NCBI GenBank assembly: GCA_016713525.1
Contig: JADJOZ010000001.1
Coordinates: 620,001 to 684,000 of the forward strand
From: Bacteroidota bacterium
GTDB lineage: Bacteria > Bacteroidota > Bacteroidia > AKYH767-A > OLB10
Direction: 5' to 3'
DNA length: 64,000 bases
Position 1 is the stretch's first letter, and every line of letters begins with the position of its first letter. Position numbers and translations under genes: made by a program. Of this stretch, positions 9,971 through 19,764 are shown in pieces. Under the pieces are notes generated by a model. It was not told the DNA's origin. It made no database searches and saw only the letters and a list, made by a program, of their open reading frames with translations.

Positions 9971-12900
9971 GGAATTATGGTTTTCCGAGTAGCACAACAA
10001 TGGTTACTGATTCATTTGGAAATATTTTGACTGCAGGTTACTTTCAGGGAAATGTTGATTTTGATCCCGGACCAGCGTTTTATTACTTAAGTTCTGAAAA
10101 TATTGCAAAAACCTTTATTACTAAAACAGATGCATCTGGAAATTTAATTTGGGCAAAGGCTTATGGGGGGAAAAACATAAATTCTATTGCAGTTTATGGC
10201 ATAAATAACATTTGCATTACCGGAACATTTGAATATACTGCTGATTTGGATCCCGGATCAGGAGTTTATAATTTAACATCTGTAGGCAGTACTGATATTT
10301 TTATTGCCAGGCTGAATGGCTCCGGCGATTTAGTTTGGGCAAGGCAAATTGGTAGCTATTGGGATGATTCAGCTTTATCTATTGCCATAGACGCATCTGA
10401 AAATATATATACAACAGGTGACTTTGTTGGAAATGTTGATTTTGATCCCGGACCTGGTAATTTCAATTTAAATACAGTTGTTTTTACCCACAACGTATTT
10501 ATCTCTAAGTTAAATTCCAATGGAAATTTTGTTTTTGCGAAACATTTGCCGGGAGACGAATCCTATGCCAAAGCCATGACACTTGATAATTCTGGATCCA
10601 TTATTATTACCGGATATTTTCAAAATATGACAGATTTTGATCCTGATATTTCTGATTATATCTTGACATCATCGGGCTTTTACGATATTTTCATTGCTAA
10701 GTATAATACAAATGGCATGCTAGTATGGGCAAAAAAGATTGGAGGATCAAATCTTGATATTTCTTATTCCATCAAGTCAGATGCTGCCGGAAATATTTAC
10801 ACTATAGGAACATTTAAAGATACAGTTGATTTTGATCCTGGAGTTTCAGTAGATAACTTAATATCTTTTGGTAATTCAGATATTTTTATTACTAAATTGG
10901 ATGTTTCTGGGAATTATGACTGGACATATCAAATTGGTGCCGTAAGTTCAGATGAGGGTAGATCAATTTTTTTGGATGGATTGGGTAATATTTATGCAAC
11001 CGGGAGATTTGGAGCCAGTATTGATTTTGACGCTGGAGTAGGAATTTTTAATTTGACAGCTACAAACTACGATGTTTTTATTCTAAAACTTGATACTTCC
11101 GGGAGCTTTGTCTTTGCAAAATCTGTGGAAGGAGGTGCATCATCTTTGGCAACAGGAGTGTCTATTGCTGTTGATCAGTCAGGTAATATTTATACTTCCG
11201 GTGGATTTACTAAAACATGTGATTTTGATCCTGGACCCGGAATATTTAATCTTTATGCGCTTTATACCGCTTTCGTGTTCAACTTAAAACTTGACATTTC
11301 CGGTAATTTTTTGTGGGCATACAGTATTGGTGAAAGCTCTGCTGCATCATTGATTAGTATGACAGCTGATCCTGCTGGTAATGTTTATGCTACAGGCTAT
11401 TTTTATGGAAATGTCGACTTTGACCCAGGGCCGGGAATTTTCACTTTAAGCACTGATCATACGGACATCTATGGCGATGTTTTTGTTGCGAAATACAGTA
11501 CCACCGGAAATTTGCTTTGGGCGAAAAAAATGGGAGGAACCGGGAATGACGTTGCCACTTCTATTGCAATTGATGCTAATGGAAATGTGTATACTGTCGG
11601 TAGATTTCAAGGAACAGCTGATTTTAATCCGGGTTCGGCAACATTTGACCTTGTAGCTTCAACACCAGGAAGCGATATATTTGTTTCTAAATTAAATTCA
11701 TCTGGAAAATTTGTTTGGGCCAGAAATATAGGAGATGCATCCACTTCCGAAACTACACTTTCTCTTACACTTGATCCTACAGGTAAACTTATTATAGCTG
11801 GGAATGGTTTTTTGCCTTCAGTGGGAGATCATATTTTTCTGAAAAAAATAAGTTCTGCAGGGACATTAGAATGGTATAATATTTATGAAGAATCATTTTT
11901 AGATAGAGTAAATGCAATAACTGCCGATGATAATGGCAATATTTATTTTACTGGGATTTTCAGAGATACACTCGATTTTGATCCAGGAACCGGAATTTAT
12001 AATTTGGTTGCTGTCTCATCAAGTTACGATGCTTTTGTTTCAAAGTTAGATGGGGTTGGAAATTTTATTTGGGCTAAACAATTTTCAGGAGCGGGTTTGG
12101 ATCATGCATCAGTCATAGAAACTGATGCCACAGGTAATATTCTTGTTGGTGGATATTTTGAACAAACAACTGATTTTGATTCGGGAATCGGAATATATAA
12201 TTTATCGGTAACCGGCACTCGTGATATTTTTATATTGAAACTTGAAAATGATGGTGATTTTATATGGGCAAAACAAATAGGGGGCTTTTTAGATGTTTAC
12301 ATTCGTTCTATTGAAGTTGACCATCCTGGTAATATTTACATCTTAGGTGTCTTTAATTCTGCAAATGTTGATTTTGATCCCAGCCAGGGAATTTTTAACT
12401 TGAGTCCAACCGGTTTAAATGATGGTTTTGTTTCGAAACTGGATGCATCCGGTAATTTTGTTTGGGCTCAGGTGATTGGAAGTGAGAATGAAGAGGTTTA
12501 TTCAATATCCTTGGATGCATCAACAAATATTTATATCGGCGGTACTTTTATTGGTACTGCTGATTTTGATCCGGGAGTGGGAGTTGCAAACCTAACTGCT
12601 ACTGGTTATCCTGACATGTTTATACAAAAAATTAGTCAGTGTGTTTTACCATCCGCAATAATTACGCCAGTAGGTTCAACTACTTTTTGCGTTGGTCAAT
12701 CGGTTTTGTTAAATGCGAATTCAGGAACTGGCTTGACATATCAATGGAAAAGAAATGGGGTCTCGATTTCAGGTGCCACTACTTCAAGTTATATTGCTAC
12801 AACTCCAGGTAAATATACTGTTTATGTAAGTGACCTCTCACCTTGCACCAGTGTATCTAACAGTATTTCAGTGAATGTCCCCTGCATACCAATTGGCCCG

Positions 12901-13164
12901 AATCACGATCGGACCATTCTTAATAGTGAATTTGAAAGTCCACCCTTGCAAATATTTCCAAATCCGGGATCCGGTTTGTTTACTGTTGAATCTGCTTCAG
13001 GCCAGCTGCAAGTTTTCAATTCCATAGGAAGTTTGATCTTGTCAGTTGCATTATTTGATGGGGTAAACACCTTTGATATTTCTAAGTTTTCAGATGGAAT
13101 TTATTTTGTTACTATCAAAACTGGAGAATCGGTACATTCCCAAAAAGTCATAATGAGACGGTGA
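9877..13164 (+). CDS. T9SS-exported 14-module SBBP propeller protein (paralogue 1)
   Basis: 1095 residues: signal peptide (MKVSFLTTIFLSMSIFILAQ), then 14 modules of about 62-68 residues. The consensus is roughly NFVWAKQIGG..D....IA.DA.GNIYTTG.F.G, then VDFDPGPG.FNL and SDIF..KLD.SG. Module 10 has lost the DFDPG loop. Fourteen is twice seven, so two seven-bladed propellers are plausible (inference). The repeated DFDPG acidic loops could bind calcium (inference). An Ig-like domain (TTFCVGQSVLLNANS ... YQWKRNGVSI) and a type A sorting domain follow. Family knowledge says SBBP-repeat proteins are cell-surface or released. Codon use resembles the neighbours. It is paralogous over its whole length to the next gene. 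Confidence 0.9.
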   Translation: MKVSFLTTIFLSMSIFILAQTPTFEWAKNMGGNYGFPSSTTMVTDSFGNILTAGYFQGNVDFDPGPAFYYLSSENIAKTFITKTDASGNLIWAKAYGGKNINSIAVYGINNICITGTFEYTADLDPGSGVYNLTSVGSTDIFIARLNGSGDLVWARQIGSYWDDSALSIAIDASENIYTTGDFVGNVDFDPGPGNFNLNTVVFTHNVFISKLNSNGNFVFAKHLPGDESYAKAMTLDNSGSIIITGYFQNMTDFDPDISDYILTSSGFYDIFIAKYNTNGMLVWAKKIGGSNLDISYSIKSDAAGNIYTIGTFKDTVDFDPGVSVDNLISFGNSDIFITKLDVSGNYDWTYQIGAVSSDEGRSIFLDGLGNIYATGRFGASIDFDAGVGIFNLTATNYDVFILKLDTSGSFVFAKSVEGGASSLATGVSIAVDQSGNIYTSGGFTKTCDFDPGPGIFNLYALYTAFVFNLKLDISGNFLWAYSIGESSAASLISMTADPAGNVYATGYFYGNVDFDPGPGIFTLSTDHTDIYGDVFVAKYSTTGNLLWAKKMGGTGNDVATSIAIDANGNVYTVGRFQGTADFNPGSATFDLVASTPGSDIFVSKLNSSGKFVWARNIGDASTSETTLSLTLDPTGKLIIAGNGFLPSVGDHIFLKKISSAGTLEWYNIYEESFLDRVNAITADDNGNIYFTGIFRDTLDFDPGTGIYNLVAVSSSYDAFVSKLDGVGNFIWAKQFSGAGLDHASVIETDATGNILVGGYFEQTTDFDSGIGIYNLSVTGTRDIFILKLENDGDFIWAKQIGGFLDVYIRSIEVDHPGNIYILGVFNSANVDFDPSQGIFNLSPTGLNDGFVSKLDASGNFVWAQVIGSENEEVYSISLDASTNIYIGGTFIGTADFDPGVGVANLTATGYPDMFIQKISQCVLPSAIITPVGSTTFCVGQSVLLNANSGTGLTYQWKRNGVSISGATTSSYIATTPGKYTVYVSDLSPCTSVSNSISVNVPCIPIGPNHDRTILNSEFESPPLQIFPNPGSGLFTVESASGQLQVFNSIGSLILSVALFDGVNTFDISKFSDGIYFVTIKTGESVHSQKVIMRR

Positions 13165-13745
13165 AAAAAGTGCAAATCTCCGGTGATTTAAGGGTATTCC
13201 GAAAGCTTGTAGATTACAGTGAGAAGTTTGTTTTTAGTCGAATCTATCAAATTTGCGATTTTATATTAATACTCATTGTATAGAAGAGTTACTCGGCTTT
13301 TGATAGTTATCAGGATTTAATTATCTTTTATCACAGAGAAATGTTTTTTAAAAAAGGCAATACAGAATGGCATCGTAATCTATTTTCCTGAAATCGGATG
13401 GGTGAATGGCTCTTTTATGGGGTGAAAGTTCTAACTTTAATATTTTCTAGTTGTTGTTTTTTGGTGTTGTTTTATTTTTTAACTTAGCCCTCAAACCTGT
13501 CAAAAGCTGCTGTAAATTTCTCAATTAAAAGGCATCAGATTTAAAGGTTTTTAACCGAATTACGAATAGTCGATTTGTAACATTATTTTCAAGATAAAAT
13601 AACTCTGACAGTCTGGAATGATTGTGCTGTCATTTTAAAAACCCAAAAAATATGAAAACATCATTTTTAACAACAATTTTGCTAAGTGCGTCAATTTTAG
13701 TGTTTGCGCAAACTCCAACTTTTGAATGGGCAAAAAACATTGGGG
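12877..13745 (+). repeat. Direct repeat, copy B
   Basis: Second copy of the repeat starting at 9103: near-identical sorting-domain coding sequence, shared stop-codon context (GGTGAAAAAAGTGCAAATC), the duplicated spacer and the following signal-peptide sequence (KTSFLTTILLSASI here against KVSFLTTIFLSMSI). Confidence 0.85.
13165..13651. other. Duplicated spacer between propeller genes, copy B
   Basis: Homologous to 9391-9876 with scattered substitutions and one-base indels. The block before the start (CAAGATAAAATAACTCTGAC, then AGTCTGGAATGATTG) is retained. There is no ORF of note and no terminator with a T-tract. Confidence 0.55.
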
Positions 13746-16700
13746 GATTTAATGGTAACTCAGTTGGTAAATCCCTGGTAGTTGATTTAACCGGCAATGT
13801 ATATGCTATCGGTTCTTTTCAGGGCATAGTAGATTTTGATCCGGGCTTTGGACTTTCTTATTTAAGTTCACCGGAGGGTAATGCTGCTTATGTTACAAAA
13901 AAAGATGCCTTGGGAAATTTAATCTGGGCAAAGCAATTAGGCGGAAGAGTTGATGCCTATTCGATTGCAATAAACAGTTCAGGTGACATTTGTATTGTAG
14001 GAAGTTTTACCGGAACTGCCGATTTTGATCCTGGAACAGGATTTCAAAATCTAACTTCAGCAGGTGGCACAGACATTTTTGTAGTGAAGTTAAATAATTC
14101 AGGCAATTTGATTTGGGCACATCAGTTTGGAACCAATTGGGATGATTTGGCTACTTCAGTTGCACTTGATGCCTCAGGAAATGTTTATACAACAGGTGGA
14201 TTCAGAGGGAATGTAGATTTCGATCCCGGAGCAGGTGTTGGCAATTTGAATAGTGGTGGAAATACTTCTAATGGTTTCATTTCAAAATTAAATTCAGGTG
14301 GTGGTTTCGTATTTGTTAAACAACTTGCAGGTGGGATTTCGAATCCGATTTCGTTAACTTTGGATCAATCAGGTAATATTTACGTTGGCGGTTATTTTTT
14401 TAGTACAGTAGATTTTGATCCGGGAAGTGGTGTTTATAATTTAATTATAACGGGACAAGTAGATCTTTTCGTTCTGAAGTTGAATTCAACCGGAAATTTT
14501 GTCTGGGTAAAGCAAATTGCAGGAACTGAGATAGTTCAGTTGAAATCTATGCAAACAGATGCTTTGGGAAATGTATATGGTATCGGGGATTTTTCAGGTA
14601 CAGCTGATTTTGATCCCGGCTCGGCTTTATACAACATTACTTCATTAGGTTCCTTGGACATTTTTTTATTTAAACTGGATGCATCAGGAAATTTTATTTG
14701 GGCAAAATCGATTGGAGGTTTGAGTGGTGAATTCGGAAATTCCTTGTTTTTGGATGGCACCGGTAATTTATATTGCACCGGGGATTTTGGCGGCACAATT
14801 GACTTTGATCCAGGTGCCGGAATTTTTAATTTGGCTCCTGCAGGTCGCGCAGTATTTGTACTAAAATTGAGTAATTCCGGAACTTTTGTTTGGGCGAAAG
14901 CAATGGGAGGTGACGGCTTTACTTATGGAAATTCTGTTGCTGTTGATCCTGTTGGAAATGTTTATACTACAGGTAGTTTTATGAAAACTTTTGATTGCGA
15001 TCCGGGGACCACGATATTTAATTTAATAGCTGCAACCGGTAATTTTATGTTCTTATCAAAATTTGATCCATCTGGTAATTTTGTTTGGGCTCATAGTGCA
15101 GGAGGTGCATCCTCAATTTTCATAAAAGCAATGAAAGCTGACCAGCTTGGGAATATTTACACTACTGGGTATTTTAGTGGAATAGTTGATTTTGACCCGG
15201 GACCCGGAGTATTTCATTTAAGCACCGCACTAACTGATGTTGAGGGTGATGTTTTTATTACCAAATGTAATGCTGCGGGAAATTTACTGTGGGCAAAGCA
15301 ACTAGGTGGTTTATTGTCCGATTATTCTACTTCAATTGATGTCGACGCTGTCGGAAATGTGTATACAGCCGGAAGTCTTGAGGGCACAGCGGATTTTGAT
15401 CCGGGGGCAGGTACATTTAATCTTACTGCATCGTCATCCAATTCCGACATATTTGTTTCTAAATTAAATTCCTCAGGTATTTTTGTATGGGCTAAAAGAT
15501 TAGGGACCACAACTGTTGAAGATGTCTATTCTATCGCTTTGGATGCATCTGGAAATCTATTTACAGCTGGTGGTTATTTTCCCGGCACTAATTCATTCCA
15601 AATTTATCTTAACAAATTGGATCCTGCAGGGAATTTAATTTGGTCAAAAACATATGGAGGGCCCAATGCAGAAAGAGCATATTCAATTGAAGCAGATCCA
15701 TTAGGAAATATATATTTCACAGGTATTTTCAGTGGGACGGTTGACTTTGATCCGGGACCAGGAGTTTTTAACATGACAGCAGTTGGAACGGATGTTTTTG
15801 TTTCTAAATTAGATGGCTCTGGAAATTTTTTGTGGGCAACACATTTTGGTGGCCCGGGATATATCAATGTTAATTCCATCGCTCTGAATGCCTCAGGCAC
15901 AATTTGTATAACCGGTACCTTTGATCAGCCTATTGATTTCGATCCTGGTCCCGGGACTAATATTTTAATTCCCCTCGTATACAATGATATTTATATTTCC
16001 AAATTCGATAACTCTGGAAATTTTTTATGGGTAAAACAATTTGCAGGTAATAGTAGTGAAAGTTGTTTATCAGTTGCAACAGATGTTGCTGAAAATGTTT
16101 ATACAACAGGTACTTTTGGAGGAGCCGTAGATTTTGATCCCGGACCGGGAGTTTTTAATTTAAATCCTGTTGGAAATGCAGATGTATTTATTTCCAAACT
16201 CGACGCTGGTGGGAATTTTGTGTGGGTACAACAAATCGGAAGTGTAGGCTTTGAACAAGCATATTCGATTGCACTAGATGGATCAAATAACATTATTTCA
16301 GGTGGCATTTTTTATGATTCCACCGATTTTGATCCAACGGTCGGTATTTTTAACCTTGCAAGTAATGGTAACCCTGATATTTATATCCAGAAATTGAGAC
16401 AATGTACTCCATTTTTGGCCTTGGTAACACCTGCCGGACCAACAACCTTTTGCTCCGGTGGATCCGTTACTCTAAATGCCAGTAGTGGCTCCGGATTAAC
16501 CTATCAGTGGCAAAGAAATGGGATTTCAATTCCGGGAGCTGTTAATTCGAGTTATGTGGCAACTACTCCTGGTAATTACAGGGTTTTAATCAGTAGTTCT
16601 TCGATCTGTATGGAAACGTCCAATAACATCAGAGTGACTGTCCCCTGCATTCCCATTGGCCCGAATCAAAATCGATTTAATCTCCCTTCTGGTTCTGATG

Positions 16701-16963
16701 AGGCAGTCATAAAACTGTATCCTAACCCCACTACCGGAATATTTGTAATTCACTCACCGGAAGGAAAACTCGAAGTAATTAATTCTTACGGACAGCTTAT
16801 GAGAACATACTCATTGACCAGGAATGAGAATACTTTTGATCTTTCGGACCTCCCAAATGGAATTTACATTTTGAAACTGAATACTGGCAAATCAAGCTTT
16901 ACCGAAAAAAATAATATTGAACCACTAACTGCTATTTCCTATTCTCATTCAACTTATCGTTAA
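13652..16963 (+). CDS. T9SS-exported 14-module SBBP propeller protein (paralogue 2), sorting domain altered by a frameshift
   Basis: Start ATG 13652 (signal peptide MKTSFLTTILLSASILVFAQ); the upstream TTG at 13622 is unlikely. It has 14 modules with the same consensus as its upstream paralogue, again with a degenerate module 10 (PGTNSFQIYL in place of a DFDPG loop), so the 14-module plan predates the duplication. An Ig-like domain (TTFCSGGSVTLNASS) and a sorting domain (LYPNPTTGIFVIH ... NGIYILKLNTG) follow. The last strand is wrong: a run of seven A at 16905-16911 gives ...FTEKNNIEPLT and 12 more residues. With six A the protein would end TEKIILNH at 16928, a normal sorting-domain terminus. 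This is a sequencing error or a loss of export signal. The next gene starts two bases after the current stop. Confidence 0.85.
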   Translation: MKTSFLTTILLSASILVFAQTPTFEWAKNIGGFNGNSVGKSLVVDLTGNVYAIGSFQGIVDFDPGFGLSYLSSPEGNAAYVTKKDALGNLIWAKQLGGRVDAYSIAINSSGDICIVGSFTGTADFDPGTGFQNLTSAGGTDIFVVKLNNSGNLIWAHQFGTNWDDLATSVALDASGNVYTTGGFRGNVDFDPGAGVGNLNSGGNTSNGFISKLNSGGGFVFVKQLAGGISNPISLTLDQSGNIYVGGYFFSTVDFDPGSGVYNLIITGQVDLFVLKLNSTGNFVWVKQIAGTEIVQLKSMQTDALGNVYGIGDFSGTADFDPGSALYNITSLGSLDIFLFKLDASGNFIWAKSIGGLSGEFGNSLFLDGTGNLYCTGDFGGTIDFDPGAGIFNLAPAGRAVFVLKLSNSGTFVWAKAMGGDGFTYGNSVAVDPVGNVYTTGSFMKTFDCDPGTTIFNLIAATGNFMFLSKFDPSGNFVWAHSAGGASSIFIKAMKADQLGNIYTTGYFSGIVDFDPGPGVFHLSTALTDVEGDVFITKCNAAGNLLWAKQLGGLLSDYSTSIDVDAVGNVYTAGSLEGTADFDPGAGTFNLTASSSNSDIFVSKLNSSGIFVWAKRLGTTTVEDVYSIALDASGNLFTAGGYFPGTNSFQIYLNKLDPAGNLIWSKTYGGPNAERAYSIEADPLGNIYFTGIFSGTVDFDPGPGVFNMTAVGTDVFVSKLDGSGNFLWATHFGGPGYINVNSIALNASGTICITGTFDQPIDFDPGPGTNILIPLVYNDIYISKFDNSGNFLWVKQFAGNSSESCLSVATDVAENVYTTGTFGGAVDFDPGPGVFNLNPVGNADVFISKLDAGGNFVWVQQIGSVGFEQAYSIALDGSNNIISGGIFYDSTDFDPTVGIFNLASNGNPDIYIQKLRQCTPFLALVTPAGPTTFCSGGSVTLNASSGSGLTYQWQRNGISIPGAVNSSYVATTPGNYRVLISSSSICMETSNNIRVTVPCIPIGPNQNRFNLPSGSDEAVIKLYPNPTTGIFVIHSPEGKLEVINSYGQLMRTYSLTRNENTFDLSDLPNGIYILKLNTGKSSFTEKNNIEPLTAISYSHSTYR

Positions 16964-16964
16964 A

Positions 16965-17924
16965 ATGGACTATATTAAAAGAGGTTTTCTGATTTTGTTT
17001 TTATGTTTCCTGAACATAAATGAGGTCAAATCTCAAGGTTATATTCCCATGTTGAATGACTCACTATATTGGGATATTGCGTATGCTGACATGAATGTAA
17101 TAATATGCAACGAATATGGAAATACAGGATCTGGCCCTTACAGATATGCTATAGAGAAAGATACTTTACTGAATGGTGTTGTTTATAAAAAGTTTAAATC
17201 CTATCGGTTTTTTTCTCTTCTACCTCAGCCTTCACCGAATTGTGCCCCCTTTGAAATTGATACCTTTGTGACAATTAGCCCATCTACTACTTATTTATTT
17301 TTGAGGGAAGATACAGTTGCTCAAAAAGTATATGAATTTAACACAAATTTTTCTCAGGAATATATCTTATATGATTTTGATGTTCAAATTGGTGATTCAG
17401 TTTTCTATTCTGGATTTGGCGATTTTATTGTTGATACAATTACTTCCGTAATTACTTTGGATGGGATAACTCGAAGATTAATTCAATGCAGCACTTCCAC
17501 TCACCCTATTTGTGGGTATTATATTGAAGGTTTGGGAGGTGTGGCAGGTGTACTATATGAACCTTATGGTGTTTTTGAGAGCGGCCCCTGGCTAATGTGT
17601 GTCAGTGACTTAAATCATAATATTATATATTATCCTAACCCTGGTAATTGTTATAATTTTACTACAGGTGTTGAATCGTATGAAAATGTTAACATTACTG
17701 TTACGATGTTTCCTAATCCTACCGACAACTTTTTGCATTTTGAGAATCTGCCTCCTAATACCCGAATAAAGATAATTGATAATTATGGGAATATGATAAA
17801 AGATTACCAAGATGTTGTAGACAATAAGATTTCGATTTCATCTTTAAACTCAGGGATGTATTTCGTACATTTCAAGAATAATAATTCCGTGCTATCATAT
17901 GGAAAATTCGTAAAAACCCGATAG
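16965..17924 (+). CDS. T9SS-exported protein of unknown function
   Basis: 319 residues. The signal peptide (GFLILFLCFLNINEVKSQG) is followed by about 215 residues of no recognised family, with many aromatic and Asp residues and a strand-rich look (DSLYWDIAYADMNVIICNEY; VGDSVFYSGFGDFIVDTI). It ends in a type A sorting domain: MFPNPTDNFLHF, KIIDNYGNMIKDY, LNSGMYFVHFKNN, KFVKTR. This organisation is common in Bacteroidota proteins annotated only by their sorting domain. It starts two bases after the preceding stop (36 bases if that gene's frameshift is corrected), so co-transcription with the propeller gene is possible. Confidence 0.8.
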   Translation: MDYIKRGFLILFLCFLNINEVKSQGYIPMLNDSLYWDIAYADMNVIICNEYGNTGSGPYRYAIEKDTLLNGVVYKKFKSYRFFSLLPQPSPNCAPFEIDTFVTISPSTTYLFLREDTVAQKVYEFNTNFSQEYILYDFDVQIGDSVFYSGFGDFIVDTITSVITLDGITRRLIQCSTSTHPICGYYIEGLGGVAGVLYEPYGVFESGPWLMCVSDLNHNIIYYPNPGNCYNFTTGVESYENVNITVTMFPNPTDNFLHFENLPPNTRIKIIDNYGNMIKDYQDVVDNKISISSLNSGMYFVHFKNNNSVLSYGKFVKTR

Positions 17925-18007
17925 TTTTGTAATAGTACTTTCGCAACTTAAGACTAATTTTATGCTACCTTAGGTGCTTGAATCCACCATTTAAAATATA
18001 TCGCTTT

Positions 18008-18964
18008 GTGAAAAACATCCTTTTAAGTTTTTTAATCTTTGGTGCAACATTTTCCGGTTACGCACAAACAGACGGAGAAATTGTCGAAAGAAAAGAGTTT
18101 TTCTTACCCGATAGTGTAACTAAGGCATTTCAAAACAGCAATGATGCAGGAACAACTGCAAAAATTCATAAATTAAGATATTATAGAATCGTTTATTATT
18201 CCGATGGTTTAAAAGTAACAGCTTACAGTATAGAACCCGAAGAAAAGGGTAATTATCCCTGCATAATTTCTAATCGGGGTGGTAACCGCGACTTTGGACA
18301 ATGGAATCCGGTTATGATAGGACGATTTTTAGGCAGAATTGCCAGTTGGGACTATATTGTAATTGCAAGCCAGTACAGAGGTAATGATGGAGGCGAAGGA
18401 ATTGAGGAATTTGGAGGGAAAGACATTAATGATGTTTTTAATTTGATTCCGGTGCTTGCACAAATACCAAATGCCGACACTTCAAGAATAGGAATGGAGG
18501 GAACAAGCAGAGGTGGAATGATGACGTATCTGGCACTAAAGAAAAGCTGCAGATTTAAGGCTGCCGTTGTCACTGCAGGAATGGCTAATGCTTTTAATAT
18601 TATTTCAAGCCGACCGGAAATGGAGAAAATTGTATTTAGCGAACTTATACCGGAGTATTCAATAAATAAGGAAATGAGTTTGAAAGAACGATCAGCTGTA
18701 TATTGGGCTGAATCTATGTGCAGCCAAACACCTCTCTTAATTATGCATGGAAGTTCCGACTGGAGAGTTCTTCCATCTGAATCTTTCGAATTGGTCAATA
18801 AGCTGTATCAATACAAGCATCCAACAAGATTTATACTTTATGAAGGAGCAGACCATGGAATAAACGAATTTCGTGAGGAGAGATTTGCCGAGATGAAAAG
18901 GCACTTTGACTATTATTTGCGGGATGGGAAAAAACTACCGGATTTGGAGCCACATGGTAAGTAA
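18008..18964 (+). CDS. Exported alpha/beta-hydrolase, prolyl-oligopeptidase-like (S9 family)
   Basis: The GTG at 18008 is preferred to the TTG at 17978 because it begins a clean signal peptide (MKNILLSFLIFGATFSGYAQ). The fold signature is clear. An early strand GNYPCIISNRGGNRDFG is followed by the nucleophile elbow EGTSRGGMMTYLAL (Ser in GTSRGG), an acid in HGSSDWRVLPSESFEL, and the histidine in YEGADHGINEF. These make a complete Ser-Asp-His set. At about 319 residues it has the catalytic domain only, without a beta-propeller, like BAAT/DAP2-type hydrolases. It probably works in the periplasm on peptides or esters; substrate unknown. TAGTTTTG at 17922-17929 could be its -7 element. Confidence 0.8.
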   Translation: MKNILLSFLIFGATFSGYAQTDGEIVERKEFFLPDSVTKAFQNSNDAGTTAKIHKLRYYRIVYYSDGLKVTAYSIEPEEKGNYPCIISNRGGNRDFGQWNPVMIGRFLGRIASWDYIVIASQYRGNDGGEGIEEFGGKDINDVFNLIPVLAQIPNADTSRIGMEGTSRGGMMTYLALKKSCRFKAAVVTAGMANAFNIISSRPEMEKIVFSELIPEYSINKEMSLKERSAVYWAESMCSQTPLLIMHGSSDWRVLPSESFELVNKLYQYKHPTRFILYEGADHGINEFREERFAEMKRHFDYYLRDGKKLPDLEPHGK

Positions 18965-19036
18965 AGATGGTATTTATGCTAATATCATGTTTAGTTGCTA
19001 CTATGGTCAATTATACACTTATTGACAGTTAAATGA

Positions 19037-19681
19037 ATGAAATATTACCGTATATCAAATTCGACGGGAAAGGAAACAGGCAGAACCTATCCACAACTTC
19101 ATTGTTTGACTCAACCATACGCCCATTCAATGTCTTCCTGGGAATTTCCAGGTTTTACACCCATACTAAATTTTGAATTGAATAAAACTGCTAAGTTAAC
19201 CGATGTCTTGTCTCAATCGTCTATTGGAGCCACCGGGTTACTGATAAACGATAAGGTTAAAGATATTTTAAACCAATTTAAATTAATGGGCCATAAATAT
19301 TATGATGCAAACATTGTAATACCTAAGTCAGGAGAAAAGTTGAGCTATTATTGGTTACACTTATGTCATACGGAACTAGCTTTGCAACTTGACTACAGCA
19401 AATCGGTTTTTTATGAAACGGAATGGGCTTTCAGAAAAGAAGTAATAAAAATTAAGTCGTTTGACCACTACAAAGAATTAAAATCAGGAGATAACCAAGC
19501 AAAATTTGGAGTTAAATTAGATGAAATATTTGTATCAGAAGAATTTGACAAGGGTTTAGACTTCTTTACATTCTTACCATTTTCAAAATTCGTGATTATC
19601 TCTTCTGAACTCAAAAGAGCATTGGAATTGAATAATGTGACAGGAATACAATATGAAGAAGCTCATGAAATTAAGTTTTAG
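19037..19681 (+). CDS. Imm11/DUF1629-like protein (possible immunity protein)
   Basis: 214-residue cytoplasmic protein (no signal peptide). It opens with MKYYRIS and then alternates short strands with helices. A segment about ANIVIPKSGEKLSYYWLHLC..ELALQLDYSKS, then KLDEIFVSEEFDKGLDFFTF and KFVIISSELKRALELNNVTG, has the look of the Imm11 (DUF1629) family, in which a C-terminal Sx(E/K)LKxALE helix precedes GI.(F/Y)E. Imm11 members often protect against polymorphic toxins, but many are orphans. No toxin gene is adjacent here. The family call is from pattern memory and moderate; an immunity role is inference. It starts 72 bases after the hydrolase gene. Confidence 0.5.
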   Translation: MKYYRISNSTGKETGRTYPQLHCLTQPYAHSMSSWEFPGFTPILNFELNKTAKLTDVLSQSSIGATGLLINDKVKDILNQFKLMGHKYYDANIVIPKSGEKLSYYWLHLCHTELALQLDYSKSVFYETEWAFRKEVIKIKSFDHYKELKSGDNQAKFGVKLDEIFVSEEFDKGLDFFTFLPFSKFVIISSELKRALELNNVTGIQYEEAHEIKF

Positions 19682-19764
19682 TTATACTTCAGCTTGCAAC
19701 ACGAATCAAAACATGACGGTTTATTGGTTAAATCAACGAATTAGCTATTGGAAATTGATATGCT

